Below, one piece after another: positions 5,950 to 8,401 of a DNA stretch of 8,401 bases. The stretch comes from JAGLQA01 sp023135565 (lineage in GTDB: Bacteria > Acidobacteriota > Aminicenantia > UBA2199): assembly GCA_030639305.1 (NCBI GenBank), contig DAOWCY010000267.1, forward strand, positions 1 to 8,401, written 5' to 3'. Under the pieces are notes generated by a model, which worked only from the letters and a program-made list of their open reading frames with translations, had not been told where the DNA came from and did no database searches. Position 1 is the first letter of the stretch. Every line of letters starts with the position of its first letter. Made by a program: the position numbers and the translations under genes.

Positions 5950-6339
5950 CTATCCAATTACTTCGATTATGATCGACAGTACCTCAAAACCGCTTACTTC
6001 CCGGTGCGGGGCTACATTCCCGTCCGAGCCATCGTGTAAGTGATGTGGAAAGGTGTCGATTTCGGGATGATGATTCGCATTATCCCAGCGTTTCAGCAAA
6101 CGCCCCTCTTTATCCTGCCAATGATACCTATACTTAGTTCGCTTAAAAGAGCCTGCCTGCTCGACTAACCTTTCGGTTAACTCGACAAAACTCCCATCAA
6201 AGAAATATATCTTATAACGATAAATCCCGATCTTTTCTAATTCAGTATCCCAGATCGTCCTGCGAAGGATTTCAATATTTACAATCTCTTCGGCTGTAAA
6301 AATGAGATCATCGAGCTTTGTTAGATAAGTATTTATCAT
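5950..6339 (-). CDS. TumE-like toxin (DUF6516 family)
   Basis: This 129-residue protein has the family hallmarks in order: ILRRTIWDTELEKIGIYRYKIYFFDGSFVELTERLVEQ (24-61), TKYRYHWQDKEGRLLKRWDNANHHPEIDTFPHHLHDG (68-104), and a short C-terminal helix. The conserved WDN.xHHPE..TFPHH.H block is rich in Asp and His and is likely the active site. TumE is described as the toxin of a type II pair; its molecular target is not something the sequence shows. The ATG directly abuts the antitoxin stop (TAAATG), with no ribosome binding site of its own, so it depends on coupled translation. Length and motifs look complete. Confidence 0.85.
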   Translation of the reverse strand: MINTYLTKLDDLIFTAEEIVNIEILRRTIWDTELEKIGIYRYKIYFFDGSFVELTERLVEQAGSFKRTKYRYHWQDKEGRLLKRWDNANHHPEIDTFPHHLHDGSDGNVAPHREVSGFEVLSIIIEVIG

Positions 6340-6678
6340 TTAATGATTTGTAATGAGAGCTTCCATTTTCTCTATCCTTTCCCGGTAGAGGAGTATGTTT
6401 TCATATAAACTGCTCCATTCAAAATAGTCTCCGGCATCCCCTAAGTTCCCGGCTTCAAATTCCCGGTAAAATACGTCTGACGCCATTTTATAATTCTTCT
6501 CGAACTTTTTTAATTCCGCTTCGATTTGGGCGATACAGCCGCGGTATTTTTCCAACCGGTAACTTATAAGTTTATTCAGGGTGTTAGCGACGATTTCTCC
6601 CGCGCCCAAAGCGATGAGTGCATCTATCTTTTGGTGAGCAGCGCCTGTCGAGTTTTTCGACATTTCAAAGTTTTCCAT
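6340..6678 (-). CDS. TumA-like antitoxin, partner of the TumE-like toxin
   Basis: This is a 112-residue, almost all-helical protein. The central stretch (about 35-75, ISYRLEKYRGCIAQIEAELKKFEKNYKM) is a likely coiled coil, followed by YREFEAGNLGDAGDYFEWSSLYENI (71-95), a segment typical of the small proteins encoded next to DUF6516 toxins. The start is ATG 6678 with AGGAGG nine bases upstream (6688-6693). The in-frame ATG at 6717 lacks a site. It is first in a two-gene operon with the toxin at zero spacing. The order antitoxin-toxin and the coupling support neutralising function, although no DNA-binding domain is obvious. Confidence 0.75.
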   Translation of the reverse strand: MENFEMSKNSTGAAHQKIDALIALGAGEIVANTLNKLISYRLEKYRGCIAQIEAELKKFEKNYKMASDVFYREFEAGNLGDAGDYFEWSSLYENILLYRERIEKMEALITNH

Positions 6679-6687
6679 ATTTTGCTG

Positions 6688-6693
6688 CCTCCT
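6688..6693 (-). promoter_or_regulatory. Ribosome binding site deciding the TumA start
   Basis: AGGAGG on the minus strand lies nine bases before ATG 6678 and inside the longer frame that would begin at 6717. It favours the shorter protein. Confidence 0.75.
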
Positions 6694-6737
6694 GTATCTT
6701 TTTCTTAATCCAGGCACCTAACATCTATGCCACTGTT

Positions 6738-6766
6738 AATATAGTATATTTTGTTTTTACTGTCAA
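6738..6766 (-). promoter_or_regulatory. Sigma70-type promoter of the TumA/TumE operon
   Basis: On the minus strand, TTGACA (6766-6761) and TATATT (6743-6738) are separated by 17 bases. It lies between the sulfatase-like gene's stop and the antitoxin, so the pair can be transcribed independently. The predicted leader is about 50 bases. Confidence 0.75.
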
Positions 6767-6791
6767 TTCTTAACTAAGAAATTTTTGTTCC

Positions 6792-8129
6792 TTAATTATC
6801 ATCTACGTAGCCGAGGCTTTTGAGTTTCTCTAAGTTATCCTGGTCCAGCTTGATATTAGAACTCTTCTTTTTGTATTTTTTGCTCGCTTTCATAAATTCT
6901 TCGAACTGCTTCTCCAAACCACGGGCAATCTTGAATCCTTTAAAATAATGGTTGTGCTGCTCCAACTTATCACCGATCAAATTAAACAACTCCCGCTTTT
7001 TCGGCCGGGTAAAAATAAATTGCCACTTCCGGAAAATAGTAGATTTAAACTCTACCACTTTTTTCACGCTTTTCCACAAATAGGGAAAAAGATAACGGTC
7101 TTTAAAATCTTCTTCTTTACCTTCGATAAGGGGAACAAGACTCATCCCTTCGTCATACTTGCCCCGGGGCAGCCCGATTATATCACGCACCGTGGGCAGG
7201 ATGTCGATAGTGCTCACTAAAGCCTTGGGCCGCCGCGACATATCCGGCGCCGGTTCGGGCAAATAAATCATCAAAGGCACCTGGATTTCTTCCCGGTATA
7301 AGCTGTTGCCGTGGCCCATTTTGCCGTGGTCCCACAAACCTTCGCCGTGGTCGGCTGTAACCACTAACAGGGTGTTTTTATCCCAACCGAAAAGTTTATA
7401 CATCTCCTCTAAATGCTGATCCACAAAATTGATCTCGCTGTCATAGGCGGAGATCAGGTGTTCCTGCCTGTCTTCTTTGGGTTGATACCAGGGTTCCCGC
7501 CTGTGGTAGGGGGCGTGGGGGTCCATATAATGGATATAAAGAAAATACTTACCGCTGCCGGTAATCTCTTCTTTCCAGGCTTTCAAGGTTTTATTCACCT
7601 CCGGGGCTTTGTGGTACATGTTGCAGACGAACTTATCGAACCCCTGGGTGAATCCCTGCTTCTCGCCGATATTGAGATTATCTGAAACACCGAAAGTACT
7701 GTACCCGGCTTTTTTCAGCACTTCGGTGATAGTGGTGATTTCCGGGGGAATTTTGTTGATTTCCATGTTGGGATCGAGTTCTTTGGCCATCCTGATGGCC
7801 AGCAGCCCCATCAACACCTGGTGCTGAAAAGGATACAAAGAGGTAAATATAGAAGCCGTGGCCGGTGAAGTCCAGGAAGATACGGAAAAAGCATTCTCAA
7901 AAACCACCGCTTGCTCAGATAATTTAGATAAAAAAGGGGCGGTGTTTTTTTTGTAGCCGTAGAAAGGAAGGTGGTCCGATCTTAAAGTGTCGATCACTAC
8001 CAGCACTACGTTATAATTTTTCAGTTCCTTTTTTTTGCAGGAACTAAAAACAAATAGCAGGGTAAGTATCGATAGCCCGGTGATAAAACCGGTTGTTATT
8101 AAAATCTTTGTGTTTATTTTATTATTCAT
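6792..8129 (-). CDS. Lipoprotein of the sulfatase/alkaline phosphatase superfamily with Thr nucleophile
   Basis: This is a 445-residue protein of the type usually labelled sulfatase. Residues 1-31 form a lipoprotein signal: basic start, hydrophobic core 9-28, lipobox FSSC with Cys31, so it is likely lipid-anchored in the outer membrane or periplasm. Metal-site motifs are IDTLRSDHL (46-54, Asp47 and Asp52), HYMDPHAPY (200-208), TADHGEG (259-265, Asp260 and His261) and KMGHG (270-274, His273). The nucleophile motif is WTSPATASIF (86-95): where sulfatases have C/S-x-P-x-R, this has Thr87-x-P-x-Thr91. Thr cannot become formylglycine, so hydrolysis or transfer of a phosphate-type group (as in Thr-based relatives such as phosphoethanolamine transferases) is as likely as sulfate ester cleavage. 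It ends in a charged helix with LKSLGYV. The ATG has AAAGGA nine bases upstream. No sugar-utilisation neighbours are seen. Confidence 0.85.
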   Translation of the reverse strand: MNNKINTKILITTGFITGLSILTLLFVFSSCKKKELKNYNVVLVVIDTLRSDHLPFYGYKKNTAPFLSKLSEQAVVFENAFSVSSWTSPATASIFTSLYPFQHQVLMGLLAIRMAKELDPNMEINKIPPEITTITEVLKKAGYSTFGVSDNLNIGEKQGFTQGFDKFVCNMYHKAPEVNKTLKAWKEEITGSGKYFLYIHYMDPHAPYHRREPWYQPKEDRQEHLISAYDSEINFVDQHLEEMYKLFGWDKNTLLVVTADHGEGLWDHGKMGHGNSLYREEIQVPLMIYLPEPAPDMSRRPKALVSTIDILPTVRDIIGLPRGKYDEGMSLVPLIEGKEEDFKDRYLFPYLWKSVKKVVEFKSTIFRKWQFIFTRPKKRELFNLIGDKLEQHNHYFKGFKIARGLEKQFEEFMKASKKYKKKSSNIKLDQDNLEKLKSLGYVDDN

Positions 8130-8158
8130 TAGGGTTATCCTTTATTTTTAGTTTCACA

Positions 8159-8187
8159 ATGCTATCATATCCCCTGTTTATAGTCAA
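8159..8187 (-). promoter_or_regulatory. Candidate promoter of the sulfatase-like lipoprotein gene
   Basis: On the minus strand, TTGACT (8187-8182) and TAGCAT (8164-8159) are 17 bases apart, with a predicted leader of about 20-25 bases before the ATG at 8129. The -10 box is weak, so this is less certain than the two toxin-antitoxin promoters. Confidence 0.45.
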
Positions 8188-8191
8188 GGGT

Positions 8192-8256
8192 GGGGCTGCT
8201 TTCAGCAAACAATCTTGCCTCCGGCGGGGGTGCGGCGCACCCAGCCTATAAGCCCC
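8192..8256. repeat. Nested inverted repeats in GC-rich intergenic DNA
   Basis: Outer arms GGGGCT (8192-8197) and AGCCCC (8251-8256) enclose a tight GGGTGC-GGC-GCACCC hairpin (8228-8242). A small GCTG-CTTT-CAGC hairpin (8195-8206) shares the left outer arm. The GC content contrasts with the AT-rich flanks. It could be a REP-like palindrome, a mobile-element trace or the terminator or leader of a gene beyond the edge. No T-run follows the main hairpin. Confidence 0.45.
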
Positions 8257-8290
8257 GGCTTACATATCACGAATCAATGGTCAGCTATAG

Positions 8291-8333
8291 CGCTCACCTA
8301 AATTGACCCTACTTCGCTCACTTAAATGATACC
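8291..8333. repeat. Two-copy imperfect direct repeat
   Basis: CGCTCACCTAAATTGACC (8291-8308) recurs as CGCTCACTTAAATGATACC (8315-8333), a 24-base period. With only two diverged copies and no further unit visible, its meaning is unknown. The rest of 8257-8401 contains no gene I can support. Confidence 0.4.
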
Positions 8334-8401
8334 ACCATTTCTGCTACTTGGAAAAGAAAAAGAGTGCCCTAAGCTTTTTTAAGGGGTATTTGATATGTAG
8401 A

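Noticed and set aside
6948..7827. Three plus-strand frames of 72-90 codons opposite the sulfatase-like gene
   Set aside because: Antisense shadows of a gene with intact motifs along its length.
84..8382. A 12-13 base sequence near 84-97 reappears inverted at 8370-8382 (TTAAAAAAGCTTA-like)
   Set aside because: Low-complexity AT sequence around a HindIII-type palindrome; such a match is likely by chance and the flanks do not agree.
1..8401. CRISPR arrays, tRNA, rRNA, reverse transcriptase or retron
   Set aside because: No regularly spaced palindromic repeats, no cloverleaf-like segment and no RT motifs were seen in any frame.

Overview
This is an accessory (defence-island type) stretch from a Gram-negative bacterium. 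A lipoprotein signal peptide with a lipobox cysteine, strong GGAGG-type ribosome binding sites and three sigma70-like promoters support this. By eye the base composition is moderate to slightly AT-rich. The phylum cannot be fixed from the sequence; an uncultured environmental lineage is plausible but this is a guess.

Left end (1-2410): the window opens inside an insertion sequence on the minus strand, seen as the first 20 codons of a probable transposase plus a terminal inverted repeat ending near 123. The IS abuts a NACHT-type STAND NTPase gene on the plus strand. What remains of that gene starts at the sensor-1 motif (IVTSRI.GYD), so the P-loop and Walker B are gone. The rest is open for about 750 codons and holds a striking 34-unit hexanucleotide coding repeat (1635-1838) that encodes alternating acidic and Arg/Leu residues and carries G-quadruplex motifs.

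Middle (2424-5666): convergent to the NACHT remnant is a Phd/YefM antitoxin with a RelE/ParE toxin, driven by a near-consensus promoter. Next, on the plus strand, come a complete AAA+ ATPase resembling the ATPase half of the two-gene IetAS anti-phage system, a 29-codon ORF that may be all that is left of its subtilisin-like partner, a small helix-turn-helix-like conserved protein, and a DUF1186-family protein with a lysine-rich tail in place of the usual SEC-C zinc motif.

Right part (5667-8401): an intergenic stretch holds a palindrome-rich segment resembling an IS21-family end. It is followed on the minus strand by a second toxin-antitoxin pair of the TumA/TumE (DUF6516) type. Upstream of that pair is a lipoprotein of the sulfatase/alkaline phosphatase superfamily whose nucleophile position is Thr, not Cys or Ser. 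The last 270 bases are non-coding and rich in short inverted and direct repeats.

Taken together, the window looks like a decaying defence island. Two conflict systems (NACHT and AAA+/protease) appear disabled or orphaned, while two toxin-antitoxin modules remain intact with good promoters. The most unusual sequence-level feature is the two-codon repeat in the NACHT gene.
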